Positions 52,444 to 60,652 of a DNA stretch of 64,000 bases are shown piece after piece. The first letter of the stretch is position 1. Each line of letters begins with the position of its first letter. The DNA comes from CAZTHL01 sp964613585. Its GTDB lineage: Bacteria; Pseudomonadota; Alphaproteobacteria; DSM-16000; Inquilinaceae. Position numbers and translations under genes: made by a program. The stretch is taken from the NCBI GenBank assembly GCA_964613585.1, contig CAZTHL010000009.1, forward strand, positions 1-64,000, given 5' to 3'. The notes beneath the pieces were generated by a model. The model saw only the letters and a list, made by a program, of their open reading frames with translations, was not told where the DNA came from and ran no database searches.

Positions 52444-54519
52444 TTAACGCAGGACCCGCTCGCGGGCGGCGGCGGCCACGGCCTCCGCCGTGATGCCGAA
52501 GTGGCGGTAGACGTCCTGATACGGGGCGGAGACGCCAAAGCCGGTCATGCCGACGAAGCCGCCGTCCCGGCCGAGCCATTCGTTCCAGCCCATGCGAAGG
52601 CCGGCCTCGACAGCCACCCGCGGCAGCCGCTCGCCCAGGACCGACATCCTGTAGGCCGCGTCCTGCTGACGGAACAGCTCCATGCTCGGCACCGAGACCA
52701 CGCGCGCCGCGATGCCCTCCGCGTCGAGCATGTCGAAGGCCGCCACCGCCAGCGCCATCTCCGAGCCGGTCCCCATGATGACCACCTGGGGTGTCCGCGC
52801 CGTTTCCCTGAGCACGTAGGCGCCGCGCCGGCTCAGGTTCTCGGATCCGTTGTCGCGCCGCACCGGCTCCACCGGCTGTCGCGTCAGCGCCAGCACCGAG
52901 GGGCCGGTCCGGTGTCGAAGGGCGATCTCCCAGCATTCGGCCGTCTCGACGGCATCGCACGGGCGCATCACCAGAAGGTTGGGGATGGCGCGCAGCGAAG
53001 TCAGGTGCTCGACCGGCTGATGCGTCGGGCCGTCCTCGCCAACGCCGATGCTGTCGTGGGTCATCACGTAGACGACGCGTTGACGCATCATGGCGCTCAT
53101 GCGGATGGCCGGCCGGCAATAGTCGGCGAACGCGAGGAACGTACCGCCATAGGGCACGATCCCGCCGTGCAGCGCCATTCCGTTCATCGCCGCGCCCATG
53201 GCGTGCTCCCGCACGCCCCACCGGACGTGGCGCCCGGCATAGCGACCCGGCCCGACATCGTCGAAGGTCTTCGGCTTGGTGACGTTCGACTGGGTCAGGT
53301 CGGCCGAGCCGCCGACGAGCTCGGGCATCACCGCCATCAGTCGGTCGATCGCCCGGCCCGAGGCGGCGCGCGTGGCGATGCGCGGCGCCTCGGCCGCCAC
53401 CTGCTCCCGGTGCTCGGCCACCGCGGCGTCGAACCCCTCGGGCAAGTCGCCGGCGAGGCAGGCCTCGAAGCGGCGGCGCACCGCCGGGTCGGCTCCGGCC
53501 ACACGCGCGTACCAGGCGAGACGGTCGGTCACGTGGCGCCGGCCGACACTTCGCCAGGCGGCCAGCACGGGCTCGGGGATCTCGAAGGCGCCGTAGGGCC
53601 AGTCGAGCGCCCGCTTGGCGCCGGCCACCTCCTCGGCGCCGAGCGGCGCGCCGTGGGCAGCCTCGCTGTTGGCCTTGGTCGGCGCGCCGAAGCCAATGGT
53701 CGTGCGGCAGCAGATCAGCGACGGACGGTCCGTGTCGATGGCCTTGGCCAACGCCCTCTCCACCGCATCCGGATCGTGGCCGTCGACCCGGGTCACGTGC
53801 CAGCCATAGGCGAGGAAGCGTTCCGCCGTGTCGTCGCTGACCGTCAGGTCGGTCGGACCATCGATCGAGATATGATTGTCGTCGTGGAGAGCGATCAGCT
53901 TGCTCAGGCGCAGATGCCCGGCGAGTGAGGCGGCCTCGTGGCTGATGCCTTCCATCAGATCGCCGTCGCTGACGATCGTGTAGGTGTGATGATCGACCAG
54001 CGCGTCACCGAACCGTGCGTTCAGCAGCCGTTCGGCCAGCGCCATGCCGACGGCGTTGGCGAAGCCTTGGCCGAGCGGACCGGTCGTGGTCTCGATGCCG
54101 ACCGTCCGGTCGAGCTCCGGATGCCCCGGGGTCGCCGCACCGAGCTGACGGAACTGCCGGAGGTCCGAGAGCCCGATCCTGCCATGGCCGGTCAGGAACA
54201 GCAGGCTGTACAGCAGCATTGAGCCGTGGCCGGCGGACAGCACGAAGCGGTCCCGGTCGGGCCACGCCGGATCGGACGGATCAAAGCGCAGGAAGCGGCT
54301 GAACAGGACCGTGGCGACGTCGGCCATCCCCATGGGCATCCCGGGATGGCCGGACTTGGCAGCCTCCACCGCGTCCATGGACAAGGCGCGGATGGCGTTG
54401 GCCATGACGGTGTGGCTGACGTTCGGCGGCAGTACGTCGGCGGTCAGGTCGGGTGCAGGCGCCATGTCGGATGTCGTCGCGTGGTGGTGTCGATCGGCGC
54501 AGCCGGATTCTGCGATCAT
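52444..54519 (-). CDS. tkt: Transketolase
   Basis: Thiamine-diphosphate enzyme of the pentose phosphate and Calvin pathways. 691 residues: MANAIRALSMDAVEAAKSGH, DRDRFVLSAGHGSMLLYSLL, TTGPLGQGFANAVGMALAER, ThDP motif SDGDLMEGISHEAASLAGHL with downstream LIALHDDNHISIDG, the catalytic-Glu region RHVRWGVREHAMGAAMNGMA, and DSIGVGEDGPTHQPVEHL. An ATG 54 bases downstream (MAPAPD) is an equally possible start because neither has a clear ribosome binding site. The first gene of the tkt-gap pair. Confidence 0.96.
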   Translation of the reverse strand: MIAESGCADRHHHATTSDMAPAPDLTADVLPPNVSHTVMANAIRALSMDAVEAAKSGHPGMPMGMADVATVLFSRFLRFDPSDPAWPDRDRFVLSAGHGSMLLYSLLFLTGHGRIGLSDLRQFRQLGAATPGHPELDRTVGIETTTGPLGQGFANAVGMALAERLLNARFGDALVDHHTYTIVSDGDLMEGISHEAASLAGHLRLSKLIALHDDNHISIDGPTDLTVSDDTAERFLAYGWHVTRVDGHDPDAVERALAKAIDTDRPSLICCRTTIGFGAPTKANSEAAHGAPLGAEEVAGAKRALDWPYGAFEIPEPVLAAWRSVGRRHVTDRLAWYARVAGADPAVRRRFEACLAGDLPEGFDAAVAEHREQVAAEAPRIATRAASGRAIDRLMAVMPELVGGSADLTQSNVTKPKTFDDVGPGRYAGRHVRWGVREHAMGAAMNGMALHGGIVPYGGTFLAFADYCRPAIRMSAMMRQRVVYVMTHDSIGVGEDGPTHQPVEHLTSLRAIPNLLVMRPCDAVETAECWEIALRHRTGPSVLALTRQPVEPVRRDNGSENLSRRGAYVLRETARTPQVVIMGTGSEMALAVAAFDMLDAEGIAARVVSVPSMELFRQQDAAYRMSVLGERLPRVAVEAGLRMGWNEWLGRDGGFVGMTGFGVSAPYQDVYRHFGITAEAVAAAARERVLR

Positions 54520-54682
54520 GAAACAAAAATGCGCGCCGGCCCACCTTGGGAACCTTGCCGAGTGGTGCCTGCGCCGTCAACAGACGATATGTACAGGCTT
54601 GCAAAAGGATGAAGAGCAATTCCCAATTTCACCGAGCCCGGTGCAGATCGGGAACATGCTACTTCCTCGGTCGGACCATCGG

Positions 54683-54712
54683 TTGACGATACCACCCGGG
54701 CATCCCTAATCT
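54683..54712 (+). promoter_or_regulatory. Sigma70-type promoter of the coiled-coil gene / zapA operon
   Basis: TTGACG, 18-base spacer, TAATCT. The predicted transcription start falls at about 54719, on top of an ATG (54717), so translation more likely starts at the ATG 72 bases later, which has AGAGG upstream. Confidence 0.65.
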
Positions 54713-54788
54713 GGCGATGTCTCGACGTCTTTATCCAACGCTTCGCGCCCGCGGTCAGGGTGGCGCGGCGCCAGAGGTCGACGCGATC

Positions 54789-54983
54789 ATGGCCGACATG
54801 GGCACCGAACTGGACCGGCTCGAGCGGGCGCTCGAGCGGCTGGAAGCCGCGCTGCTGGATTACGAGAAGCGGAGCATCGACCTGCTCGACGCGCGGCAGG
54901 CCGAATGGCGCGCCGAGGCGTCGAACGTGGCCGACCGCGTCGACCGGGCCATTCACCGGCTCGAGACGGTGCTGGAGCGCTGA
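54789..54983 (+). CDS. Short coiled-coil protein (DUF4164-like)
   Basis: 64 residues, almost entirely heptad-patterned: MADMGTELDRLERALERLEA, then an alpha-helical stretch to VADRVDRAIHRLETVLER. Small coiled-coil proteins of this type precede zapA in many Alphaproteobacteria; function not established, a division role is inferred only from the neighbour. The start was chosen from the promoter position and an AGAGG 11 bases upstream; an ATG at 54717 would add 24 residues. The stop is 4 bases before the zapA start. Confidence 0.75.
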   Translation: MADMGTELDRLERALERLEAALLDYEKRSIDLLDARQAEWRAEASNVADRVDRAIHRLETVLER

Positions 54984-54987
54984 GCCG

Positions 54988-55305
54988 ATGGCCAATGTCG
55001 AGGTCAGCCTGGGCGGGCGCTCCTGGCCCATAACCTGTGACGACGGCCAGGAGGAGCGGGTGCGCCAGCTGGCCGGGTATGTCGAGGGCAAGCTGAGCAA
55101 GCTGCGCTCGACCGCGCCGTCGGTCAGCGACATGCATCTGCTGGTCATGGTCAGCCTGCTTCTGGCCGACGAGCTGTTCGATGCGCGCACCGGCACCCCG
55201 AGCACCGAGCCGCTGCCGGGGCTCCATGACGTGGCGGCGGCCGAGACGATCGCGCGGCTCGCCGGCCGCCTGGAGAGCCTTGCCGCCCGGCTCGAGCAGG
55301 CATAG
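54988..55305 (+). CDS. zapA: Cell division protein ZapA
   Basis: FtsZ-ring associated protein that crosslinks FtsZ filaments. 105 residues: globular N-terminus MANVEVSLGGRSWPITCDDG, QEERVRQLAGYVEGKLSKL, then a helix VSDMHLLVMVSLLLADELFD and a C-terminal coiled coil (ETIARLAGRLESLAARLEQA). Typical length and layout. Starts four bases after the preceding small gene, so co-transcribed. Confidence 0.92.
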   Translation: MANVEVSLGGRSWPITCDDGQEERVRQLAGYVEGKLSKLRSTAPSVSDMHLLVMVSLLLADELFDARTGTPSTEPLPGLHDVAAAETIARLAGRLESLAARLEQA

Positions 55306-55317
55306 ATACGGACGGCG

Positions 55318-55440
55318 TAGGCGGGGCTGCCGGGTGCGTCAGGTCACTTTATCCCCGGGGGCCGATAGACATCCTCTTGGGAGCTGTCCCTGACGGGGTC
55401 CTGGCCTCGTTATATGGCGCCCACCTGCTGTGCAGGGCCC
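55318..55440 (+). ncRNA. ssrS: Candidate 6S RNA (ssrS)
   Basis: The interval between zapA and fau is the usual place of 6S RNA in Alphaproteobacteria. The sequence can form a closing stem (GGGCTGC...GGGTG with CACC...GCAGGGCCC) and an internal 7-bp stem CGTCAGG / CCTGACG flanking a GC-rich open region with CCCCGGGGGCCGATAGAC, the shape expected of 6S RNA, which binds the housekeeping RNA polymerase. The 3' part contains GGCGCCCACCT, which I recall from other alphaproteobacterial 6S RNAs. The ends are approximate and no covariance search was possible. Confidence 0.65.
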
Positions 55441-55451
55441 ATGAGGAGATA

Positions 55452-56105
55452 ATGACGATCAACGGCCACGGCGGCTCCGCTCTTGCGCACGATCATGGTC
55501 CGGCCGCGTCCGACGACGTTCGTCGCCGGAAGGCCGATCTCCGGGCCCGGGCGCTGGCGCGCCGGGCGGAGATCTGGCGCCGAGCCGGCGTCGACGCCGG
55601 AGCGTCCCTGGCCGAGCGGTTTCTCGAGGCGGTGAGCCCGCCGTCGGCCGGCATCGTGTCCGCCTATGTGCCGCTCCTCCACGAGATCGATGTCTGGCCC
55701 TTGCTGACTCGGCTGCACGCGCGAGGTCATGGCTGCGCCCTGCCGGTGGCCGAGCGCCGCGGCGTCCCCCTGGTGTTCCGGCAATGGGCTCCGGACACGC
55801 CGTTGTCGCCGGGACTGTTCGGTGTGCCGGAGCCCGATGGCGGGTCGCCGGTCCTCCGTCCCGATCTGGTGGGCGTGCCTCTCGTGGCGTTCGACCGTGC
55901 TGGCGGCCGGCTGGGCTACGGCGCCGGCTTCTACGACCGCACCCTTGCCGCCCTGCGCCGCACCGCGCCCGTGGTCGCCGTCGGGATCGCCTTTGCCGGG
56001 CAGGAGTGGCCGCAGGTGCCGACCGAGCCGCACGACGAGCCGCTCGATTGGATCATCACCGAACGCGAGGCCATTCGTGTCGCGCCCGCGGCGGGGGCGC
56101 CGTGA
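55452..56105 (+). CDS. fau: 5-formyltetrahydrofolate cyclo-ligase
   Basis: Converts 5-formyl-THF to 5,10-methenyl-THF with ATP. 217 residues: RRRKADLRARALARRAEIWR, VSAYVPLLHEIDVWPLL, GVPEPDGG, LVGVPLVAFDRAGGRLGYGA with GFYDRTLAAL, and the C-terminal PHDEPLDWIITERE. GAGGAG six bases before this ATG decides the start; the frame is open further upstream through the 6S RNA region. The stop overlaps the next gene's GTG. Confidence 0.95.
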   Translation: MTINGHGGSALAHDHGPAASDDVRRRKADLRARALARRAEIWRRAGVDAGASLAERFLEAVSPPSAGIVSAYVPLLHEIDVWPLLTRLHARGHGCALPVAERRGVPLVFRQWAPDTPLSPGLFGVPEPDGGSPVLRPDLVGVPLVAFDRAGGRLGYGAGFYDRTLAALRRTAPVVAVGIAFAGQEWPQVPTEPHDEPLDWIITEREAIRVAPAAGAP

Positions 56106-56941
56106 GACTGCTGTTTCTTGGAGACATCGTGGGCCGCAGCGGGCGCGATGCCGTGCTCCGCCATGTCGGACGCCTGCGCGAGGCGCTCGCCGTCGACTTC
56201 GTGATCGTCAACGGCGAGAATGCGGCGCACGGCTTCGGCATCACCGTGCGGATCAGCCAGGAGTTGCTCGCCGCCGGCGTCGACTGCATCACCACCGGCA
56301 ACCATGTCTGGGATCAGCGGGAGATCATTCCGTACATTGACTTGGAGCCGCGCCTGCTCCGGCCGGCCAACTTCCCGGCCGGCACCCCCGGGCGGGGCGC
56401 GGTCGTGCTGCCGGCCGGCAACGACCGCCGGGTCATGGTGGTCAACCTCATGGCCCGGCTGTTCATGGATCCGCTCGACGACCCGTTCGCCGGGATCGAT
56501 CGGCTGCTGGCCGACCTCGCCATGCCGCGCGACGTCGATGCCGTCGTGCTCGACTTCCATGGTGAGGCGACCAGCGAGAAGATGGCCATGGGCCACCATG
56601 TCGATGGCCGGGTCAGCCTCATGGTCGGCACTCACAGCCATGTGCCGACGGCCGACTGGATGATCATGCCGGGCGGCACCGCCTATCAGAGCGACGCCGG
56701 CATGTGTGGCGACTACGACAGCGTCATCGGCATGGTCAAGGATGCCCCGGTCGCCCGCTTCGTCCGCAAGATGCCGACCGACCGGATGAGCCCGGCGGAA
56801 GGGCCCGGCACCCTGTGCGGCCTGCTGGTCGAGACCGACGATCGGTCCGGGCTCGCTGTCGCCGTCGAGCCTCTCAGGCTGGGCGGGCGCCTGGCCGCGC
56901 ATTGGCCGGGCGCCGAGCCGCCGCCCGACATGGCGGGCTGA
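56102..56941 (+). CDS. YmdB-like metallophosphoesterase (TIGR00282 type)
   Basis: 279-residue dimetal phosphoesterase related to Bacillus YmdB, a 2',3'-cyclic nucleotide phosphodiesterase. Metal motifs in order: FLGDIVGRSGRDAV, VNGENAAHGFG, TTGNHVWDQREI, FHGEATSEKMAMGHHVDG and VGTHSHVPTAD, followed by MCGDYDSVIGM. GTG start overlapping the fau stop as GTGA, so translationally coupled. The fau-ymdB order is typical for this bacterial class. Confidence 0.93.
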   Translation: MRLLFLGDIVGRSGRDAVLRHVGRLREALAVDFVIVNGENAAHGFGITVRISQELLAAGVDCITTGNHVWDQREIIPYIDLEPRLLRPANFPAGTPGRGAVVLPAGNDRRVMVVNLMARLFMDPLDDPFAGIDRLLADLAMPRDVDAVVLDFHGEATSEKMAMGHHVDGRVSLMVGTHSHVPTADWMIMPGGTAYQSDAGMCGDYDSVIGMVKDAPVARFVRKMPTDRMSPAEGPGTLCGLLVETDDRSGLAVAVEPLRLGGRLAAHWPGAEPPPDMAG

Positions 56942-57001
56942 GACCGTCGCCCGAAGGACGCTCTTGCGCGATGCCGTAATTCGGCCATATTGCGCCGGTA
57001 C

Positions 57002-57058
57002 CCGCGAGCTTCTACCCTCAATGGTGTAAGCTCCGCGGTTCGGTGTAAGCTCCCGCGG
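57002..57058 (+). promoter_or_regulatory. Tandem repeats and alternative hairpins in the yebC leader
   Basis: GGTGTAAGCTCCGCGG (57023-57038) is repeated as GGTGTAAGCTCCCGCGG (57042-57058) with a 19-base period. Upstream CCGCGAGCTT (57002-57011) is complementary to AAGCTC-GCGG in either copy, giving two mutually exclusive stem-loops. A weak promoter (TTGCGC, 16 bases, CATATT, 56964-56991) would place the transcript start close to the first arm. Confidence 0.55.
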
Positions 57059-57169
57059 ATCGTGGGTCCTCAAGCGGGCTGCCGGACGGGTCTCGTCACA
57101 GCCGGCGGCCCGCGCGACATGCCCGCATTCCCCGGGCGTCATGGTGAGTGGGCAAGGAGCCTGACCGGG

Positions 57170-57922
57170 ATGGCCGGCCATTCCCAGTTCAAGAACATCA
57201 TGTATCGGAAGGGCGCGCAGGACGCCAAGCGCGCCAAGCAGTTCACCAAGCTGCAACGCGAGATCACCGTGGCGGCGCGGCAGGGGTTGCCCGAGCCCGA
57301 CAAGAACCCGCGGCTGCGCGCCGCCATTCAGGCCGCCCGCAAGGCGAGCATGCCCAAGGACAACATCGACCGGGCGATCAAAAAGGCGACCGGCGGTGAC
57401 GCTGACAGCGACTTCGTCGAGATGCGCTACGAGGGCTACGGTCCTGGCGGCGCCGCCGTCATCGTCGAGGCGCTCACCGACAACCGTAACCGCACCGCCG
57501 CAGAGGTCCGGTCGCTGTTCAACAAGCATGGCGGCTCTCTGGGAGAGACAAACTCGGTCAGCTTCATGTTAGACCAGGTCGGCGAGATCGCCTACCTGCC
57601 GGAGACGGCGGACGCCGAGAGCATGTTCGAGGCCGCGCTCGAGGCCGGAGCGGATCATGTGGAGAGCGACCAGGCGGGCGGTCACGTGATCCTGACGGCG
57701 GTGGAGGACTTCGCCGCCGCGCGCGACGCTCTGGAGGAGCGCTTCGGGCCGGCTGAGCGTGCCAGCCTGACCTGGAAGCCGAAGTCCACCTCGCCGGTCG
57801 ACGAGGAGCAGGCCGCGACCCTGCTCAAGCTGCTGGACGCTCTTGACGACAATGACGACGTGCAGCGTGTCTCGGCGAACTTCGAGGTGTCCGACGAGGT
57901 CCTCGAGCGGCTGATAGCCTAG
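57170..57922 (+). CDS. yebC: YebC/PmpR family DNA-binding regulator / translation factor
   Basis: 250 residues, full length: MAGHSQFKNIMYRKGAQDAK, ANIQAA-type segment RAAIQAARKASMPKDNIDRA, YEGYGPGGAAVIVEALTDNR, NKHGGSLGETNSVSFMLDQV and the C-terminal NDDVQRVSANFEVSDEVLE. The second residue block reads HSQFKNI where many homologs have HSKWANI. AAGGAG lies 11 bases before the ATG. Family members act in transcription or at stalled ribosomes. 14 bases upstream of ruvC, the classical yebC-ruvC order. Confidence 0.96.
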   Translation: MAGHSQFKNIMYRKGAQDAKRAKQFTKLQREITVAARQGLPEPDKNPRLRAAIQAARKASMPKDNIDRAIKKATGGDADSDFVEMRYEGYGPGGAAVIVEALTDNRNRTAAEVRSLFNKHGGSLGETNSVSFMLDQVGEIAYLPETADAESMFEAALEAGADHVESDQAGGHVILTAVEDFAAARDALEERFGPAERASLTWKPKSTSPVDEEQAATLLKLLDALDDNDDVQRVSANFEVSDEVLERLIA

Positions 57923-57936
57923 CGGAGACAGGGACG

Positions 57937-58503
57937 GTGAGCCGCCCGGGCGCGCTCGGAAGCGACGCGGCGATGGGGCCGGTTCTGCGCATCCTTGGCC
58001 TCGATCCCGGCCTCAGGCGGACCGGCTGGGGCGTCGTGGAGGCCTCGGCCAGCCGGCTCCGCCACGTCGCCGACGGCGCGGTGGCCACCGACGAGCGCCG
58101 GCCCCTGCCCGAGCGGCTGGCCCAGCTCCACGAAGGGCTGGTCGCCATCCTGACCGAGCTCGCGCCGGCCGAGGCGGCCGTCGAGGAGACCTTCGTCAAT
58201 CGCAATGCCGTCTCGACACTGAAGCTCGGCATGGCCCGCGGCGTCGTTCTTGCCGTGCCGGCGCTGGCCGGCCTGGTGGTTGCCGAGTACGGTGCTAATC
58301 ACATAAAGAAGGCGATCGTCGGCGTCGGCCATGCCGGGAAGGTGCAGGTCCAGGCCATGGTGCGCCAGCTGTTGCCCAATGCCGCGGCCTCCGGGCCGGA
58401 CGCGGCCGATGCCCTGGCCGCCGCCATCTGTCACGCCCATCATCGCCAGACCGAGACCGCGCGGGCGCGGCGTCGGCTGGCGTCGGCCGGGAGCGGGCCG
58501 TGA
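57937..58503 (+). CDS. ruvC: Holliday junction resolvase RuvC
   Basis: Endonuclease that cuts Holliday junctions. 188 residues from a GTG start; acidic active-site motifs ILGLDPGLRRTGWGVVE (Asp23), AAVEETFVNRNAVSTLKLGM and GPDAADALAAAICHAHH. An ATG 36 bases downstream (MGPVLRILG), with GGAAG upstream, is an alternative start that fits the usual short N-terminus. The stop overlaps ruvA as GTGA. Confidence 0.96.
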   Translation: MSRPGALGSDAAMGPVLRILGLDPGLRRTGWGVVEASASRLRHVADGAVATDERRPLPERLAQLHEGLVAILTELAPAEAAVEETFVNRNAVSTLKLGMARGVVLAVPALAGLVVAEYGANHIKKAIVGVGHAGKVQVQAMVRQLLPNAAASGPDAADALAAAICHAHHRQTETARARRRLASAGSGP

Positions 58504-59111
58504 TCGCCAAGCTGTCCGGCACCCTGGACTCCGTGGCCGCGGATCATCTGGTGCTCGATGCCGGGGGGGTCGGCTACCTGGTGTTCGCCTCGGCGCGCAC
58601 GCTGGGGCAGCTGCCGGACCCGGGCCGCCCGGTCGTCCTGGTGATCGAGACCCATGTCAGGGAGGATCACATCCACCTCTACGGCTTCCTCGAGACGGCG
58701 GAGCGCGATTGGTTCCGGCTGCTCAGCAGCGTTCAGGGAGTCGGCGCCCGCGTCGCGCTGGCCATCCTCGGCGCGCTCGACCCCGAGCGGCTGGCGCTGG
58801 CGATCGCCGCCGGGGATCGGGCGGCGTTGACCCGCTCCGACGGCGTCGGACCCAAGCTTGCCGGCCGGATTGTCCAGGAGCTGCGCGACAAGGTCGACGC
58901 CATCGGCCTCGGGCACCCGCTTCCCGCGGCGACCGGCGCGACGACGGTCGGCGAGCGCTCGGCGGCCGCCGATGCCGTGTCCGCCCTGGTCAATCTCGGC
59001 TACGGCCGAGGCGACGCGGTCAACGCGGTCTCCGCCGTGATCCGGCGCCTGGGTCCGGAGGCCGGCCCCGCGGCGCTCATCCCGGCCGCCCTGAAGGAGC
59101 TCGCGCCGTGA
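58500..59111 (+). CDS. ruvA: Holliday junction branch migration protein RuvA
   Basis: Junction-binding subunit. 203 residues: OB-fold MIAKLSGTLDSVAADHLVLD, VREDHIHLYGFLETAERDWF, helix-hairpin-helix VQGVGARVALAILGAL and DGVGPKLAGRIVQELRDK, flexible linker, and the C-terminal RuvB-contact domain AAADAVSALVNLGYGRGDAV. GTG start and GTGA overlaps on both sides. Confidence 0.97.
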   Translation: MIAKLSGTLDSVAADHLVLDAGGVGYLVFASARTLGQLPDPGRPVVLVIETHVREDHIHLYGFLETAERDWFRLLSSVQGVGARVALAILGALDPERLALAIAAGDRAALTRSDGVGPKLAGRIVQELRDKVDAIGLGHPLPAATGATTVGERSAAADAVSALVNLGYGRGDAVNAVSAVIRRLGPEAGPAALIPAALKELAP

Positions 59112-60163
59112 CGGCGGAGGCGCGGCTGACCGACGCGGCCGCTCAGGCCGGTGATGCCGGCGAAGCGTCGCTTCGGCCGCGGAAGCTGGCCGAGTTCGTC
59201 GGCCAGCGCGGGATATGCGAGAACCTCAAGGTGTTCATCGAGGCGGCGCGCGGTCGCGGCGAGGCGCTCGACCATGTCCTGCTGTTCGGGCCGCCGGGGC
59301 TCGGCAAGACCACGCTCGCGCAGATCGTCGCTCGGGAGCTCGGGGTCAGCTTCAAGGCGACCTCGGGACCGGTAATCGCCCGGGCGGGCGACCTGGCCGC
59401 CCTGCTGACCAATCTTGAGGCGCGTGACGTCCTGTTCATCGATGAGATCCATCGCCTCAGCCCGGCGGTCGAGGAGATCCTTTATCCGGCGATGGAGGAC
59501 TGCCAGCTCGACCTCATGATCGGTGAGGGGCCGGGGGCCCGCTCGATCCGCATCGATCTGCCGCCGTTCACCCTGGTCGGGGCGACCACCCGCTCCGGTC
59601 TGATCACCACGCCACTCAGGGAACGCTTCGGGATCCCGCTGCGCCTCGACTTCTACACGGCCGAGGAGCTGGAGGTGATCGTCCGCCGCAGCGCGGGCCT
59701 GCTCGGGTGCCGGCTGACGGATGACGGAGCCGCGGCGGTCGCCCGTCGATCGCGTGGCACGCCGCGCGTGGCCGGACGGCTGCTCCGGCGCGTGCGGGAC
59801 TTCGCAGCCATTGCCGGCGATGCGGTGATCGATGCCGACATCGCGCGAGCGGCCCTCGCCCGGCTGGAGGTGGACGACAACGGCCTCGATGCCATGGACC
59901 GTCGGTATCTGGCGATCATCGCCGAGCATTACGGTGGCGGGCCGGTCGGGGTGGAGACGCTGGCGGCCGCCCTGGCTGATCAGCGCGACGTGCTCGAGGA
60001 GGTGATCGAGCCCTTCCTCATCCAGCAGGGACTGCTGCAGCGGACGCCGCGGGGCCGGATGCTCTCGGAGGCTGGATACCGCTATCTGGGCCTGGCCCCG
60101 CCGTGCCGCGAGACGGCGCAGCTCGACCTGCTCGGCGGCGCGGGACCGGCGTCCGATGCCTGA
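59108..60163 (+). CDS. ruvB: Holliday junction branch migration ATPase RuvB
   Basis: AAA+ motor of branch migration. 351 residues: SLRPRKLAEFVGQRGICENL, Walker A LLFGPPGLGKTTLAQI, Walker B VLFIDEIHRLSPAVEEILYP, sensor 1 TLVGATTRSGLITTPLRERF, and the winged-helix C-terminus NGLDAMDRRYLAIIAEHYGG with FLIQQGLLQRTPRGR. GTG start overlapping the ruvA stop. Confidence 0.98.
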   Translation: MTAEARLTDAAAQAGDAGEASLRPRKLAEFVGQRGICENLKVFIEAARGRGEALDHVLLFGPPGLGKTTLAQIVARELGVSFKATSGPVIARAGDLAALLTNLEARDVLFIDEIHRLSPAVEEILYPAMEDCQLDLMIGEGPGARSIRIDLPPFTLVGATTRSGLITTPLRERFGIPLRLDFYTAEELEVIVRRSAGLLGCRLTDDGAAAVARRSRGTPRVAGRLLRRVRDFAAIAGDAVIDADIARAALARLEVDDNGLDAMDRRYLAIIAEHYGGGPVGVETLAAALADQRDVLEEVIEPFLIQQGLLQRTPRGRMLSEAGYRYLGLAPPCRETAQLDLLGGAGPASDA

Positions 60164-60638
60164 CAGCGGGCCTCTCGACGGCGACGGCCGGCACCGGTTC
60201 CCGATCCGCGTCTACTGGGAGGACACCGACGGCTCGGGCATCGTCTATCATGCCAACTATCTGCGCTTCGCCGAGCGCGCCCGCACCGAGATGCTGCGGT
60301 CGGTCGGCATCGAGCAGGGGCGCCTGCTCGACCAGGACGGGGTCGGCATCGCCGTCCGGCGCTGCCGGATCGACTTCCAGGCCCCGGCTCGGCTGGATGA
60401 TTTCCTGGTGGTGGCGTCGCGTGTCACCGGCGTGAGCGGCGCCTCCCTCGACCTGGAGCAGGCGATCTGGCGCGGCGAGAGTGTGCTTGTGGCGATGACG
60501 CTACAGCTTGCCTGCCTCAATCGTGTCGGACGTGCAACACGCTTGCCGAAGGCGGTGCGTGCCGCGGTTATGCCCATTTTTGCCCCCAGAACTCCGCTAC
60601 CGAGCGTGTCGGAGACGCCTTCGTCCGATCCGTCCTGA
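60156..60638 (+). CDS. ybgC: Tol-Pal associated acyl-CoA thioesterase YbgC
   Basis: Hotdog-fold thioesterase. 160 residues: RVYWEDTDGSGIVYHANYLR with catalytic Asp25, then RFAERARTEMLRSVGIEQG, and the hotdog core VRRCRIDFQAPARLDDFLVV. The last 20 residues are unconserved. Overlaps ruvB by 8 bases and precedes tolQ by 14, the standard position at the head of the Tol-Pal operon. Confidence 0.95.
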   Translation: MPDSGPLDGDGRHRFPIRVYWEDTDGSGIVYHANYLRFAERARTEMLRSVGIEQGRLLDQDGVGIAVRRCRIDFQAPARLDDFLVVASRVTGVSGASLDLEQAIWRGESVLVAMTLQLACLNRVGRATRLPKAVRAAVMPIFAPRTPLPSVSETPSSDPS

Positions 60639-60652
60639 GAACGAGCCTGCCG

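Noticed and set aside
54717..54788. N-terminal 24 residues added to the small coiled-coil protein by the earlier ATG
   Set aside because: The predicted transcription start from the TTGACG/TAATCT promoter falls on that ATG, and the later ATG has a ribosome binding site.
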